Assembly: GCF_000161455.1 (NCBI RefSeq)
Contig: NZ_CM000745.1
Location: 1,556,517 to 1,620,516 of the forward strand
DNA from: Bacillus pseudomycoides DSM 12442
GTDB taxonomy: Bacteria; Bacillota; Bacilli; Bacillales; Bacillaceae_G
Reading direction: 5' to 3'
Length of the DNA: 64,000 bases
A program made the translations under genes and the position numbers. Position 1 is the first letter of the stretch; each line of letters starts with the position of its first letter. Positions 26,333 through 35,434 of the stretch are shown piece by piece. The notes beneath the pieces were generated by a model. That model did no database searches, had not been told where the DNA came from, and saw nothing but the letters and a program-made list of their open reading frames with translations.

Positions 26333-27890
26333 TCTATTTTATTTCATTAAAAACAATTTAATTAGACAAATGAGAAGTTATCCATTTCTAATTGTAATTG
26401 GATTAACGATTTTTTTGGGATATGCTTGTGTGCCAGCAGCTTCAGCAGGCTATGAAATATTTTATCTTGGTGGAGTTAGAGGAGTATATAATTCAAATTG
26501 GCTTGGTGGTATGGGAGCAATGACTTCTACTTTATTTATTTGGTTGCTTGGTTTTTATATGTTAAGAAGTCAAATTTCAGACGATCAACAGTTAGGAGTA
26601 GGGCAATTGATTGCCGCTTCACCTATAAGTAAATTTCAATATATTTTTAGTAAAACGATTTCTAATTTTATTGTTTTAGTGGTCATTGAGACGGTATTTA
26701 TCATTGCTTTTATGGTAATGCAATTTATACGTGGGGAAGACCTTTCGTTTCAATTAGGTGGTTATTTATATCCACTCTTTTATATTGTATTTCCTTCATT
26801 ATTGCTTCTAGCGGCATTCACAATTTTTTTTGATGTGTTTCCTGGTCTAAAAGGTGTAGTAGGCAATATTGTGTTCTTTTTCTTGTGGGTGTTATTAGCG
26901 ATTATGTCGTTTGAAATGTCAAATCGTTATTTAGATGTATTTGGTTTAGGAATCATTCGTTCTGATATGATACATGATGCAATGAGAGAATATGAATTTT
27001 TAAGAGAAACAAATGGTGGAGGATTCGGGTATAACCCGGTAGAGGGAAAGATTAAAACATTTCACTGGGATGGATTGACTTGGGATGCAGAAATGCTTGT
27101 AACAAGTTTGGTTTGGATTGGAATGGCGATGTTACTAATTTGGCTAACGTCCCTTGTGTTTAATAGATTTCTTACATTTACCAAAGTAAAGGAAAAGGTA
27201 AGAGAGGTTGAAGGGAATAAGAAAACAATCGCTGTGAATGAACAAAATCATAACTCTTTTATATTCACTTCTATAACGAAAACAAAGAGCATTAGTATGT
27301 TTCGTTTAATTAAAGCGGAGCTATCGATTATGTTAAAAGGGTTTACGATTTGGTGGTATGTAATTGCGATTGGGCTTATAGCATTTGGATTGATATGTCC
27401 GGTAGATATATCAAAAGGATGGCTACCTATTATTATAATTTGGCCAATTGCAATTTGGTCACAGATGATGACGAGAGAAAAATACTATGGTACGGATCAA
27501 ATTATTATTTCGAGTTGTTCCCCATTGTATAAGTTTTTTGCAACATGGATTTCAGGTGTTATCGTGGGTCTCATTATCTCCAGTGGTCTTATCATTCAAT
27601 TTATATTAATTGAAGATATTTCATTCTTGTTTTCTTGGCTTAGCGGTATAGTGTTCATTCCAACGCTAGCGTTAGTATTTGGAGTGTGGAGCCGAACGCA
27701 TAAATTGTTTGAAGTCATGTATATACTTTTATGGTATTTAGGGCCAGTGAATCATCTTCCATATGTAGACTTCTTAGGAATATCAACATCATACGCTATT
27801 TTGTATATGGGGTTATCTATCTTATTGCTAAGTATTGCATTAATTGGGCAGTTACAGCAAATGGGAAGGCTACGGCTAATATTCAAGTAA
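26316..27890 (+). CDS. ABC-2 type transporter permease (large)
   Basis: Membrane protein of 524 residues with two blocks of about six helices separated by a soluble segment around residues 235-345, as if two half-permeases were fused. The TTG start at 26316 lies 7 bases after AAGGAGGG; the longer frame from 26268 lies inside the ATPase coding region. Operon with the ATPase and the lipoprotein. No substrate is evident; bacteriocin or antibiotic export is one possibility. Confidence 0.83.
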   Translation: MNNVYNLFYFIKNNLIRQMRSYPFLIVIGLTIFLGYACVPAASAGYEIFYLGGVRGVYNSNWLGGMGAMTSTLFIWLLGFYMLRSQISDDQQLGVGQLIAASPISKFQYIFSKTISNFIVLVVIETVFIIAFMVMQFIRGEDLSFQLGGYLYPLFYIVFPSLLLLAAFTIFFDVFPGLKGVVGNIVFFFLWVLLAIMSFEMSNRYLDVFGLGIIRSDMIHDAMREYEFLRETNGGGFGYNPVEGKIKTFHWDGLTWDAEMLVTSLVWIGMAMLLIWLTSLVFNRFLTFTKVKEKVREVEGNKKTIAVNEQNHNSFIFTSITKTKSISMFRLIKAELSIMLKGFTIWWYVIAIGLIAFGLICPVDISKGWLPIIIIWPIAIWSQMMTREKYYGTDQIIISSCSPLYKFFATWISGVIVGLIISSGLIIQFILIEDISFLFSWLSGIVFIPTLALVFGVWSRTHKLFEVMYILLWYLGPVNHLPYVDFLGISTSYAILYMGLSILLLSIALIGQLQQMGRLRLIFK

Positions 27891-27911
27891 GTAGTCAAGA
27901 GGGGTGATGTA

Positions 27912-28730
27912 ATGAAGGGAATCAAAGAGAAAATATATTTATTTTCATCTATAAGTCTAATGAGTTTAAGTATAGTGGCTTGTGGTACAAAAGAGAGTGA
28001 AGCGCCAGTCTCCAAACAGTTCGCCGTGAAAAATATAAATGAGATTTATATAAAAACAGTAGGAGAAAATATTAAACTCCATTCTACAACAGAAACAGAT
28101 ATTAAAGTTGATATAGGAGAGATAAAAGATGTAAAAGTGAAAGAGAATGGAGAGAAATTAGAAGTTATTACAGAACACTCTTCATCCATTGTAAATTTAA
28201 AAACAGCTACTGTGCATATATACCTTCCTGAAAAAACATATAAAAAAATAGATGTTAAAACAGAGTCAGGTGAGGTAATAGGTGAAAATATAGCATCTGA
28301 ACAATTGAATTTGTATAGCGATTCAAGTGATATGACAATAAAAGAGTATAAAGGAAACAATATAAAAGGAGTTTCCAAATCAGGAGGGATTACGTTACAG
28401 GGAGTGGAAGGAAGCTTCGATATTCAAAACGATACGGGAGAGGTGAATGTATCCTCTGTTTCAAATTTAAAAAATGAAAGTAAAATAAAAACCGAATCAT
28501 CTCATATAAATATAAACTTTAAGAGAGAGCCAAAAAATCTAGAGGTTGACTTGTCAACGCGTGCGGGCCAAATAAAAAATGAATTTTCACTTTCAACTGG
28601 TGAAAAAGGAAACAATCATAAGGTAAAAGGTCGTATAGGAACTGGAAAAGGGAATGATACAAAGTTAACGGTGCAGTCTATGACAGGAACGATTGAGTTG
28701 AAACGTAATGAGAGTGTGAAACAGCTTTAA
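27912..28730 (+). CDS. DUF4097-type lipoprotein
   Basis: Signal peptide with lipobox SIVAC, so Cys24 would be lipidated and the protein held on the outer face of the membrane. The rest is a repetitive beta-rich domain (repeated I..VSxSG / V.TESG turns), the adhesin-like beta-solenoid of DUF4097 proteins. The ATG has GGGGTGATG upstream, and the gene is 21 bases after the permease. DUF4097 proteins often accompany ABC or anti-sigma systems; the role here is unknown. Confidence 0.78.
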   Translation: MKGIKEKIYLFSSISLMSLSIVACGTKESEAPVSKQFAVKNINEIYIKTVGENIKLHSTTETDIKVDIGEIKDVKVKENGEKLEVITEHSSSIVNLKTATVHIYLPEKTYKKIDVKTESGEVIGENIASEQLNLYSDSSDMTIKEYKGNNIKGVSKSGGITLQGVEGSFDIQNDTGEVNVSSVSNLKNESKIKTESSHININFKREPKNLEVDLSTRAGQIKNEFSLSTGEKGNNHKVKGRIGTGKGNDTKLTVQSMTGTIELKRNESVKQL

Positions 28731-28895
28731 AAAATAAAGTTCGATTATGAAAGATACATTCTGAATGGATACTGATACTCTCGCTCTACTTAGAATATGT
28801 TTGTACAGTATAAATCTCTTTATAGGTGTGTTTATTTAAACTTTTTAAATTATTCTAGATTGCTCTTCATCGGTGCACTGTATACTCTCTTTTTC

Positions 28896-28949
28896 TTGAC
28901 AGGAATATCATATAGTATTAATATACCGGGGAGTATATTAATACTATAT
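28896..28949 (+). promoter_or_regulatory. Promoter covered by a 16-bp inverted repeat, upstream of heme O synthase
   Basis: TTGACA (28896-28901), 17-base spacer, TAATAT (28919-28924). Perfect inverted arms of 16 bases (28910-28925 and 28934-28949, spacer CCGGGGAG) cover the -10 box and the start point. This is the geometry of a repressor operator. It is not followed by a T run, so a terminator is unlikely. Confidence 0.65.
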
Positions 28950-28989
28950 ACATGGTAAAAACGTCTAATGAAAAGGAGTACAGGGTGTC

Positions 28990-29913
28990 ATGCGAAGGAA
29001 AAAAGAATTAACAAATTCGAATTCGAAACGACAGTTATCGAACATTTTAGCCCAAACGGTTAAAACCGGAATTATTAAATCGAATTTGGTCCCAATGTTT
29101 GCTGGGTTAACATTGGCTTTATATAAATATAAGATTAGCCCGTTTGAGAAAATTCCAGAGATTATATTTGCTTTCATCGGTTCTATTTTAATCATAGGTG
29201 CAGCAGGGGCTTTTAATAATCTGTATGATCGTGATATTGATTCGATTATGGAGAGAACCAAAAAGAGACCAACTGTAACCGGAGAAATAAGCCCTAAGGC
29301 TGTATTATGGCTTGGAATATTGATGACAATCTCCGGGTTAGTATTTCTTGCACTAACCACATATTTAGCAGCCTTATTAGGGTTTTTAGGCTTATTTTTG
29401 TATGTTGTACCGTATACAATGTGGAGTAAGAGAAGAACAATTTACAACACAGAAATTGGAAGTGTTTCAGGGGCAATGCCACCACTCATTGGCTGGGCTG
29501 CTATTTATCCGGATATAATGCATCCGGCTATTATTGGGCTTTTTATCATAATGGTTATTTGGCAAATGCCTCATTTTTACGCCATAGCTATTCGCAAACA
29601 TGATGAGTATAAGGCTGCAAAGGTTCCGATGCTTCCAGTAGTCAAAGGTGTTAAAAGAACATATATACAAACGAATATCTATTTAATTGTTTTAATTGGA
29701 ATAAGTGTTCTTTTAGGATCTTTAAGCATTGGTCTTATGCTAGTAGCGCTTCTTTTAAGTACTTTATGGCTTGTTTTAAGCATTTATGGTTATAAAAAGA
29801 TGGATTCAGAGAAATGGGCAAAATCATTGTTTATTTTTTCTCTTTTCCATATGACGATTTTATTTTCAACGATCATTATCTATTCCCTTATAGGTGTCTT
29901 TTTTGGAAGATGA
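28990..29913 (+). CDS. ctaB: Protoheme IX farnesyltransferase (heme O synthase)
   Basis: Transfers a farnesyl group to heme B to make heme O for terminal oxidases. UbiA-family membrane protein with about nine helices; the prenyl-diphosphate motif NLYDRDIDSIMERTKKRP is near residues 78-95, with the second Asp-rich loop near YAIAIRKHDEYKAAKVPML. 307 residues is typical. Bacillus usually has another copy in the cta cluster, which is absent here, so this is likely the second copy with separate control. The dyad promoter upstream supports this. Confidence 0.92.
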   Translation: MRRKKELTNSNSKRQLSNILAQTVKTGIIKSNLVPMFAGLTLALYKYKISPFEKIPEIIFAFIGSILIIGAAGAFNNLYDRDIDSIMERTKKRPTVTGEISPKAVLWLGILMTISGLVFLALTTYLAALLGFLGLFLYVVPYTMWSKRRTIYNTEIGSVSGAMPPLIGWAAIYPDIMHPAIIGLFIIMVIWQMPHFYAIAIRKHDEYKAAKVPMLPVVKGVKRTYIQTNIYLIVLIGISVLLGSLSIGLMLVALLLSTLWLVLSIYGYKKMDSEKWAKSLFIFSLFHMTILFSTIIIYSLIGVFFGR

Positions 29914-29962
29914 ATATAGGTAACGAATGAAAAGTTTTAGAACGATTTAATTTGTAAAGAAT

Positions 29963-30007
29963 AAAAAAACCAATTTCTCGTGTATTAGAATGAGAGATTG
30001 GTTTTTT
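29963..30007. terminator. Terminator after ctaB
   Basis: AAAAAACCAATTTCTCG / GAGAGATTGGTTTTTT stem, 3' T6. Convergent with the two-component genes. Confidence 0.85.
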
Positions 30008-30101
30008 AGCGTGTGAATAAATTTTACTTACGTTTGTTCTACTAAATTGAACGAAAGTAATCGTCACTTTAATAAAACTATATTTTTGTCGATAATAAGT
30101 A

Positions 30102-31193
30102 CTATAGAGTTGGAAGGGTAATATGAATCGTTGTTCCTTTTTCTATTTCACTGTCTACTTGAATGGTTCCACCATGTGCCGTTATAATTTTTTGGGCGAT
30201 AGCCATTCCTAAACCAGTTCCTTCATTTGAAACGTTTGTAGTTGTACCTCGGTAGTACTGTTTAAATAGATTTTGAACTGTCATTTCATCCATACCGACG
30301 CCAGTATCTTCTATTATAATATGTACAGTGTCCTCTAATAGAATCGAGGTATGGATCTTTGTTTCTACAGGGTTATGTAAAACGGCGTTCATAAATAAAT
30401 TTTGCAAAGAGCGATGTAGTAATTTTGTATCAATAGGAATAATAATGTTCGTTTTGTCTGCGTGAAAGCTAAAATGATAGTGTTCAGATCGTGGATCATT
30501 TGTCATATCAGCTATCATTCTTCTTGTAAATTCAATGATATTTATTTCTTCTTTTTTTAGCGGGATTTGTGAATCATGAAGGCGGAACGAGAGGTTTAAG
30601 TCTTCAATTAACTCCTTCATATGGTCCCCTTTTTGTTGAATCTCTTGCAGAAACTTCTCTTTTTCTTCCTCACTCCATTCATGGTCGGGTGATAACATAA
30701 GTGCACTGTATCCTGTAATATAAGTGAGAGGTGTCTTTAAATCATGAGAGATTCCTGCCATCCATTCGCGTTTCATTTTCTCAAGTTGTTCTCGTTCATT
30801 CTCTATTTCTCGTAATCTATTTGTTAAATGTTCTATATTTAGAAAGACGTCTTTATATAAGCGATAAGGGCCTTTTAATTTTCCTGTTTTTTTATTGTAC
30901 ATTTGTTTCGTACTTTCTGGGGTTACATAAGAGCCTTCTGCTAGATGGTTAATCCATGAAATTATTCGAAATAAAGGTTTCCCGATATGCCATCCATATA
31001 AAATAGCGCCTAAAATAAGAGTACATACAAAGAGGCAAAAAACGATAAGAGCTTCCGTGTCTTTGTTCTCTTTGCTTATTCCGATAAGAGGTAGTATGCC
31101 TTCCATGAAGATGGCCATGAAAATCCCCATAAAAAAAGTACCGATAAATAAACTACGAATAAAATGAAAGCCTAGTCGGAAACCAATTTTCAT
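30102..31193 (-). CDS. Sensor histidine kinase (HisKA type)
   Basis: Membrane kinase partner of the OmpR-type regulator upstream. Two N-terminal helices flank almost no extracellular loop, so it may sense within the membrane or through a partner protein. A HAMP-like linker leads to the phosphoacceptor SHDLKTPLTYI (His near residue 149); the ATPase domain has the N box NAVLHNP, DTGVGMD and GTGLGMA. Its ATG overlaps the regulator stop by 4 bases (ATGA), so translation is coupled. The loop-poor layout is shared with cell-envelope stress sensors. Confidence 0.9.
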   Translation of the reverse strand: MKIGFRLGFHFIRSLFIGTFFMGIFMAIFMEGILPLIGISKENKDTEALIVFCLFVCTLILGAILYGWHIGKPLFRIISWINHLAEGSYVTPESTKQMYNKKTGKLKGPYRLYKDVFLNIEHLTNRLREIENEREQLEKMKREWMAGISHDLKTPLTYITGYSALMLSPDHEWSEEEKEKFLQEIQQKGDHMKELIEDLNLSFRLHDSQIPLKKEEINIIEFTRRMIADMTNDPRSEHYHFSFHADKTNIIIPIDTKLLHRSLQNLFMNAVLHNPVETKIHTSILLEDTVHIIIEDTGVGMDEMTVQNLFKQYYRGTTTNVSNEGTGLGMAIAQKIITAHGGTIQVDSEIEKGTTIHITLPTL

Positions 31194-31909
31194 TTTTGTT
31201 GCTCCTTAGTATGCGGGATAAATTTATAGCCAATTCCTCTCAAATTAACAATGTATGTAGGGGATTTAGGATCTTCTTCTATTTTTTTACGTAATTTAGA
31301 AATATGCATGACTACTGTTTTATCATCACCCATAGAAGTAAGTCCCCACACTTGTTCATATAATTGCTCAGCTGTAAAAATCCGATTTGGATGTGTGCAT
31401 AAGAAAGTAAGTAATTCTAGTTCTTTAGCAGTGCAATGTACAGATTTTCCGTTTACTGTTATCAGTCCCTCGCTTGGATATAGAGAAAAGGATTCAAAAT
31501 GTAAGTTTGAATGTTCTGCTTGGCGGTTATTTAGCAGCATACTTTGTCCGCGTAATTGTACGTTAATTCGAGCAGCTACTTCTAAAGGATTAAATGGTTT
31601 TGTTATGTAATCATCCCCACCAATTCCGAGGCCTGTTAATTTATCTAAGTCACTAGAGCGCGCTGTCACAAATAGAATAGGGGTATTTGTATAGTTTCGT
31701 ATTTGTCTACATAATTCGAAGCCGTCTATATCTGGTAGCATAACATCGAGTAAGATAATATCGAATGGATGATTTTTAACTAAGTTTAACGTCTCACTTC
31801 CGTTTAGAGCGGTTGTTACATGAATAAAATTTTCTTTCTTTAAGGTTAGTACCAACATATCTAGTATACCTTGCTCGTCATCTACTAAAAGAATATTTTC
31901 TGTTCTCAT
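31190..31909 (-). CDS. Response regulator, OmpR/PhoB family
   Basis: Receiver domain with acidic DDE pocket, phosphorylated Asp in ILLDVMLPD near residue 51 and conserved KPF, then a winged-helix DNA-binding domain (VVMHISKLRKKIEEDP, IRGIGYKF-like end). 239 residues. The ATG at 31909 has AAAGGCGG upstream; the longer frame lacks this. No copy of the 11-bp repeat found at 25343 is visible in its own promoter, so a link to that ABC operon is only possible, not shown. Confidence 0.92.
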   Translation of the reverse strand: MRTENILLVDDEQGILDMLVLTLKKENFIHVTTALNGSETLNLVKNHPFDIILLDVMLPDIDGFELCRQIRNYTNTPILFVTARSSDLDKLTGLGIGGDDYITKPFNPLEVAARINVQLRGQSMLLNNRQAEHSNLHFESFSLYPSEGLITVNGKSVHCTAKELELLTFLCTHPNRIFTAEQLYEQVWGLTSMGDDKTVVMHISKLRKKIEEDPKSPTYIVNLRGIGYKFIPHTKEQQK

Positions 31910-32002
31910 TATGTATCCGCCTTTACATGTTTTTTGTCTCATTAAAATGATTTGGAAAATATTTCACATGTAATAGTGTAACATAATACTATTTTGCTAG
32001 AT

Positions 32003-32044
32003 AAAAAAATAACAACAAAGAAATATTCCTTGTTGTTATTTTTG
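32003..32044 (-). terminator. Terminator after lysC
   Basis: AATAACAACAA / TTGTTGTTATT stem with T6 on the minus strand. Confidence 0.82.
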
Positions 32045-32053
32045 AAAATGAAA

Positions 32054-32548
32054 TTAATTCATTTGTACCATCGGTTCAATTTTTGCCATAAAAGATTGAT
32101 GAAGAGCTTCTACACCATCTACTAAATGTAGGCGATCAATGACAACAGATACTTTAATTTCAGATGTACTTACCATTTTAATATGAATATTTTCGTCTTT
32201 TAATGTAGAGAACATGTCAGCGGCAACACCTGGATTGGATACCATGCCGGATCCAACAATTGATACTTTTGCTAGATGATTTTCATATTCTACAGATCTA
32301 TAGTGAAGTGCTTCTTGATTTTGTTCTAATACTTCTAATGTTTCTCTTAAGTCACCCGAATGAATAGAGAAGGATAGATGTACAGTACCTTCATTTGTAA
32401 TACTTTGAATAATAATATCAACATTAATGTGAGCGGTAGCCAACGTAGAGAAAACAGTTGAAAGTGCTCCTTGTTCTAATCCTTTAATTGTTACGCGTGT
32501 AATATTATCTTCAAATGCAATACCTTTTACGATTGATTGTTGTTCCAT
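32054..32548 (-). other. Internal start producing the aspartokinase beta subunit
   Basis: ATG at 32548, in frame within lysC, is preceded by AAGGGGAG at a normal distance. B. subtilis aspartokinase II is known to be an alpha2-beta2 enzyme whose beta subunit (the ACT part) is translated from such an internal start. The product here would be 164 residues starting MEQQSIVKG. Confidence 0.7.
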
Positions 32549-33283
32549 GTTACATTCTCCCCTTACAATTGTTCCGTTTTCTTGTTCCATACTTGAACGA
32601 ACTTCTAAAACTACGTTATGATTTTTCGCGAATTCAACAGCACGTGGATGCAGTACACCAGCACCAAGATTTGCGAGCTCTAACATTTCATCATAAGAAA
32701 TTTCATCTAATTTATATGCGTCTTTTACAACGCGTGGATCAGTCGTGTATACACCTGTTACGTCTGTGTAAATATCACATTTTTTCGCTTTCAGCGCAGC
32801 TGCTAATGCAACAGCAGTTGTATCAGAACCACCGCGGCCTAGTGTGGTAATTTCGTTCTCTTTACTTAGTCCTTGGAAGCCAGCAACGATTACAATTGTT
32901 CCTTCTTGTAAAAGGGATTGAATACGTTCAGTATTAATATCAGAGATTCTTGCACTTCCATGTACAGATTCAGTCGTAATACCAGCTTGCCACCCAGTTA
33001 GTGAAATAGCGTCGTATCCTTTTGCTTGCAGCGCCATTGTTAATAAAGAAATGGTAACTTGTTCGCCAGTTGTTAAAAGCATGTCCATTTCACGTTTACT
33101 CGGATTTTCGGTAATAGCAGTAGCAAGTGCGACAAGCTCATCTGTGCTTTTTCCCATTGCAGATACAACTGTAACAACACCGTTCCCTCGTTCATATTCT
33201 TCAATAATTAAATTTGCTACATGTTGAATGCGCTGAATACTTCCGACAGAAGTACCACCGAATTTTTGAACAATCGTTTCCAT
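32054..33283 (-). CDS. lysC: Aspartokinase, lysine-responsive type
   Basis: Phosphorylates aspartate at the head of the lysine, threonine and methionine pathways. The kinase domain begins with the family signature IVQKFGGTSVG; TTGEQVTISLL and GRGGSDTTAVALAAAL follow, and two ACT domains fill the last about 150 residues. 409 residues fits the Bacillus LysC (aspartokinase II). A lysine riboswitch and terminator lie upstream, which agrees with lysine control. An internal start with its own ribosome binding site is present (separate entry). Confidence 0.93.
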   Translation of the reverse strand: METIVQKFGGTSVGSIQRIQHVANLIIEEYERGNGVVTVVSAMGKSTDELVALATAITENPSKREMDMLLTTGEQVTISLLTMALQAKGYDAISLTGWQAGITTESVHGSARISDINTERIQSLLQEGTIVIVAGFQGLSKENEITTLGRGGSDTTAVALAAALKAKKCDIYTDVTGVYTTDPRVVKDAYKLDEISYDEMLELANLGAGVLHPRAVEFAKNHNVVLEVRSSMEQENGTIVRGECNMEQQSIVKGIAFEDNITRVTIKGLEQGALSTVFSTLATAHINVDIIIQSITNEGTVHLSFSIHSGDLRETLEVLEQNQEALHYRSVEYENHLAKVSIVGSGMVSNPGVAADMFSTLKDENIHIKMVSTSEIKVSVVIDRLHLVDGVEALHQSFMAKIEPMVQMN

Positions 33284-33395
33284 TACAAATTCCTTCTTTC
33301 ATCCATTTTTATTAATTAATCAGGAAAGGTGTAAAAAACATATAAGAGAGATGTATAAGTCCCTAAATATTCCTGTAGTTACCGGAAAGAAAAAC

Positions 33396-33429
33396 AAAAA
33401 AACACCATCTCAAATAGGGGAGGATGGTG
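33396..33429 (-). terminator. Riboswitch-controlled terminator upstream of lysC
   Basis: CACCATC / GATGGTG stem followed by T7 on the minus strand, between the lysine aptamer and the gene. Confidence 0.8.
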
Positions 33430-33517
33430 CTGTTACAGGAAAAGGGAAACAGAAAAAGGAGCTAATAAAAAAACCGCCAAAAAAGAATATCATATAAAGC
33501 ATGATACCTCTTTTTTG

Positions 33518-33700
33518 TAGATAGCTCTTCATATATACACGTCTGTACATATGACAGTTCTGTTTCTATTCGAAAACAGCCCCAATTAATAAATGCAGAG
33601 AAATTTATTAATTTCGGCAACACTTCCTTTTTTCTAAATTCATCGACATCTCTGTGTCTCCTTTAGAATACTTATAAGCGTTGCAACCTCTATCTCACGT
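33518..33700 (-). promoter_or_regulatory. Lysine riboswitch (L box)
   Basis: On the minus strand the aptamer has the conserved L-box order: GAGATAGAGGTTGC at the 5' end, AAGGAAGTGTTGCCGAA in the core, a GGGGCTGTTTTCG...AGAACTGTCAT segment, and CTATCT at the 3' end that closes P1 with AGATAG. With lysine bound, P1 should be stable and the downstream terminator form, reducing lysC expression. The interval 33701-33900 up to the divergent yndG-like gene holds promoters at most. Confidence 0.9.
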
Positions 33701-33900
33701 TTTGGGCGAGAGTGTTTGGTTTATAAAGTTGTTTGGTAACATTTGTTTTATAATAATTAAAATATTTTAGGAAATCAAGTGCTTTGTTAATATTTTGAAA
33801 ATTAAGTCTCTTTGTGTAATGAAAGAATTATTTGAAAAATATAGATAGAATCGAATTTTACGTATACATTAGTGATATAGAGGGAGTGGAGGGAGAGAGG

Positions 33901-34809
33901 ATGAAGAGGCAGAAACCGATTTATGTTCAAACAGAAATGGTAACATCAATGGATGAATTATGGAAGTATACGCAAGATCCGATGTTACATACAGAGTGGG
34001 ATGCTCGCTTTACTGAAATATCATATTTAGAGAAACAAGATGATGAACCACAACGTTTTTTATACAAAACAAAAATCGGTTTTGGGCTTGAAATAGTTGG
34101 TGAAGGGGAATCGGTAGGGGAATTCCAAAAGGAAACAGGAGAAAGAATATCTTCGCTAAAATTTTGGACAGACAATAGACTTTCATTGATACAAATAGGA
34201 AGAGGCTATTGGAAATATACACCGAATGGAGAAATGATTTGCTTTGAAACGCAGTATGATTATGAGACGAGATTTGGTGGTGTAGGGAGGATTATAGATT
34301 CATATGTATTTCGGCCGCTATTAGGATGGGCGACAGCATGGAGCTTTGATGCTTTAAAATTATGGTTAGAAAAAGGGTTGCATCCTCGCTTGTTAATAAG
34401 AAAATCGATTACGTATTGGCTTATTTGTTTTTTACTTTCTTTTGTATGGATGTATCAAGGGCTTATGCCAAAAGTATTATTTAATCACCCAGAAGAGGTA
34501 CAGATGCTTTCTGTACTTATTGGTTCAAACGAAAATAGCATTCTTTCGCTTAAAATAATTGGTTTTTTAGAAATAGGATTCGGGATCATATGGTTGTTGC
34601 CGTTTCAAAAACAGAAGTTATTGCTGCTGCACATTATTATTTTAATTGGTCTAACCATAGTAGCAGGATTCACAAATATTTTGAGTTTTATCCAACCATT
34701 TAACCCCATTGCCTTAAATTTTATATTAATTGGATTATCAATTATTGGGTATATGAACAGTAGTGATTTACCAAGAGCGAAAAATTGTAAGAGAAAAAGA
34801 AGGGGGTAA
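33901..34809 (+). CDS. YndG-like protein: SRPBCC-like domain plus DoxX-like membrane domain
   Basis: The N-terminal about 160 residues look like a START/SRPBCC-type domain (VTSMDELWKYTQDPMLHTEWD opening), and the C-terminal part has four membrane helices as in DoxX-like proteins. The ATG at 33901 has GGAGGGAGAGAGG upstream; a longer frame from 33832 is unsupported. It begins a three-gene operon that matches the yndG-yndH-yndJ order I recall from B. subtilis. Function unknown. Confidence 0.7.
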   Translation: MKRQKPIYVQTEMVTSMDELWKYTQDPMLHTEWDARFTEISYLEKQDDEPQRFLYKTKIGFGLEIVGEGESVGEFQKETGERISSLKFWTDNRLSLIQIGRGYWKYTPNGEMICFETQYDYETRFGGVGRIIDSYVFRPLLGWATAWSFDALKLWLEKGLHPRLLIRKSITYWLICFLLSFVWMYQGLMPKVLFNHPEEVQMLSVLIGSNENSILSLKIIGFLEIGFGIIWLLPFQKQKLLLLHIIILIGLTIVAGFTNILSFIQPFNPIALNFILIGLSIIGYMNSSDLPRAKNCKRKRRG

Positions 34810-34813
34810 ATGC

Positions 34814-35434
34814 GTGGCTAGCATCTATGAAGTATTATTAGGAGAATCTTATCAGCAGCTACACCCGAAATTACAAAAACGTTATGCAATTACGGAAAAC
34901 AATAGTTTTATAGGTGAAGGGAAAATGGATGAAATTGATGAAGGATCGTTTCTTGTCAAAATGCTTTTAAGAGTTGCATCTAAGTTTCGCATGTTCTTTT
35001 CAGAAAGAGGAAAAGAAGTACCGTTTACAATACATAATATTGCTGAAGAGGATGCGAAAGGAAATGTTTTTGTAAGGTGGAATCGGATGTTTCGATTTGA
35101 TAACAAAAAACGTTATTTCAATGCCGTTATGTACCTGAATACAAAACAGAATGAAATTATTGATTACTTTGGTGAACCGTATTTGCTCGTATCAACACTT
35201 GCCTTTTATGTTGATGAAGAAGGAGCAATGCATATCTCATCAAAAAAACAATGGTTTTACATACTTGGGAAGAAAATACCACTACCCAAATTTTTATATG
35301 GAGAGGCGAAAGTTATAGAGAGCTATGATGATGTATTAAACTGTTACAAAATTCATGTTCAAGTGCGAAATCCATTATTTGGCCCGCTTTTCTCATATAA
35401 GGGAACGTTTGTAGAAAGGGATCAGACTAGATGA
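34814..35434 (+). CDS. DUF4166 protein (YndH-like)
   Basis: Soluble 206-residue protein beginning MASIYEVLLGESYQQLHP, with EGKMDEIDEG, a central FFSERGKEVPFTI and a C-terminal NPLFGPLFSYKGTF, all typical of DUF4166. The GTG at 34814 follows AGGGGGT by 6 bases. It overlaps the next gene by 4 bases, so the pair is coupled. DUF4166 may share a lipid-binding fold with the SRPBCC-like neighbour, which is inference. Confidence 0.72.
   Translation: MASIYEVLLGESYQQLHPKLQKRYAITENNSFIGEGKMDEIDEGSFLVKMLLRVASKFRMFFSERGKEVPFTIHNIAEEDAKGNVFVRWNRMFRFDNKKRYFNAVMYLNTKQNEIIDYFGEPYLLVSTLAFYVDEEGAMHISSKKQWFYILGKKIPLPKFLYGEAKVIESYDDVLNCYKIHVQVRNPLFGPLFSYKGTFVERDQTR

Noticed and set aside
33417..33510. A Phe-rich short ORF (MLYMIFFFGGFF...) between the lysine aptamer and its terminator, resembling a leader peptide.
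   Set aside because: The lysine riboswitch already explains control, the ribosome binding site is poor (GAGGT), and T-rich sequence gives Phe codons by chance.
34010..34222. Minus-strand ORFs across the yndG-like gene.
   Set aside because: They are shadows of a well-supported coding frame and carry no start signals.
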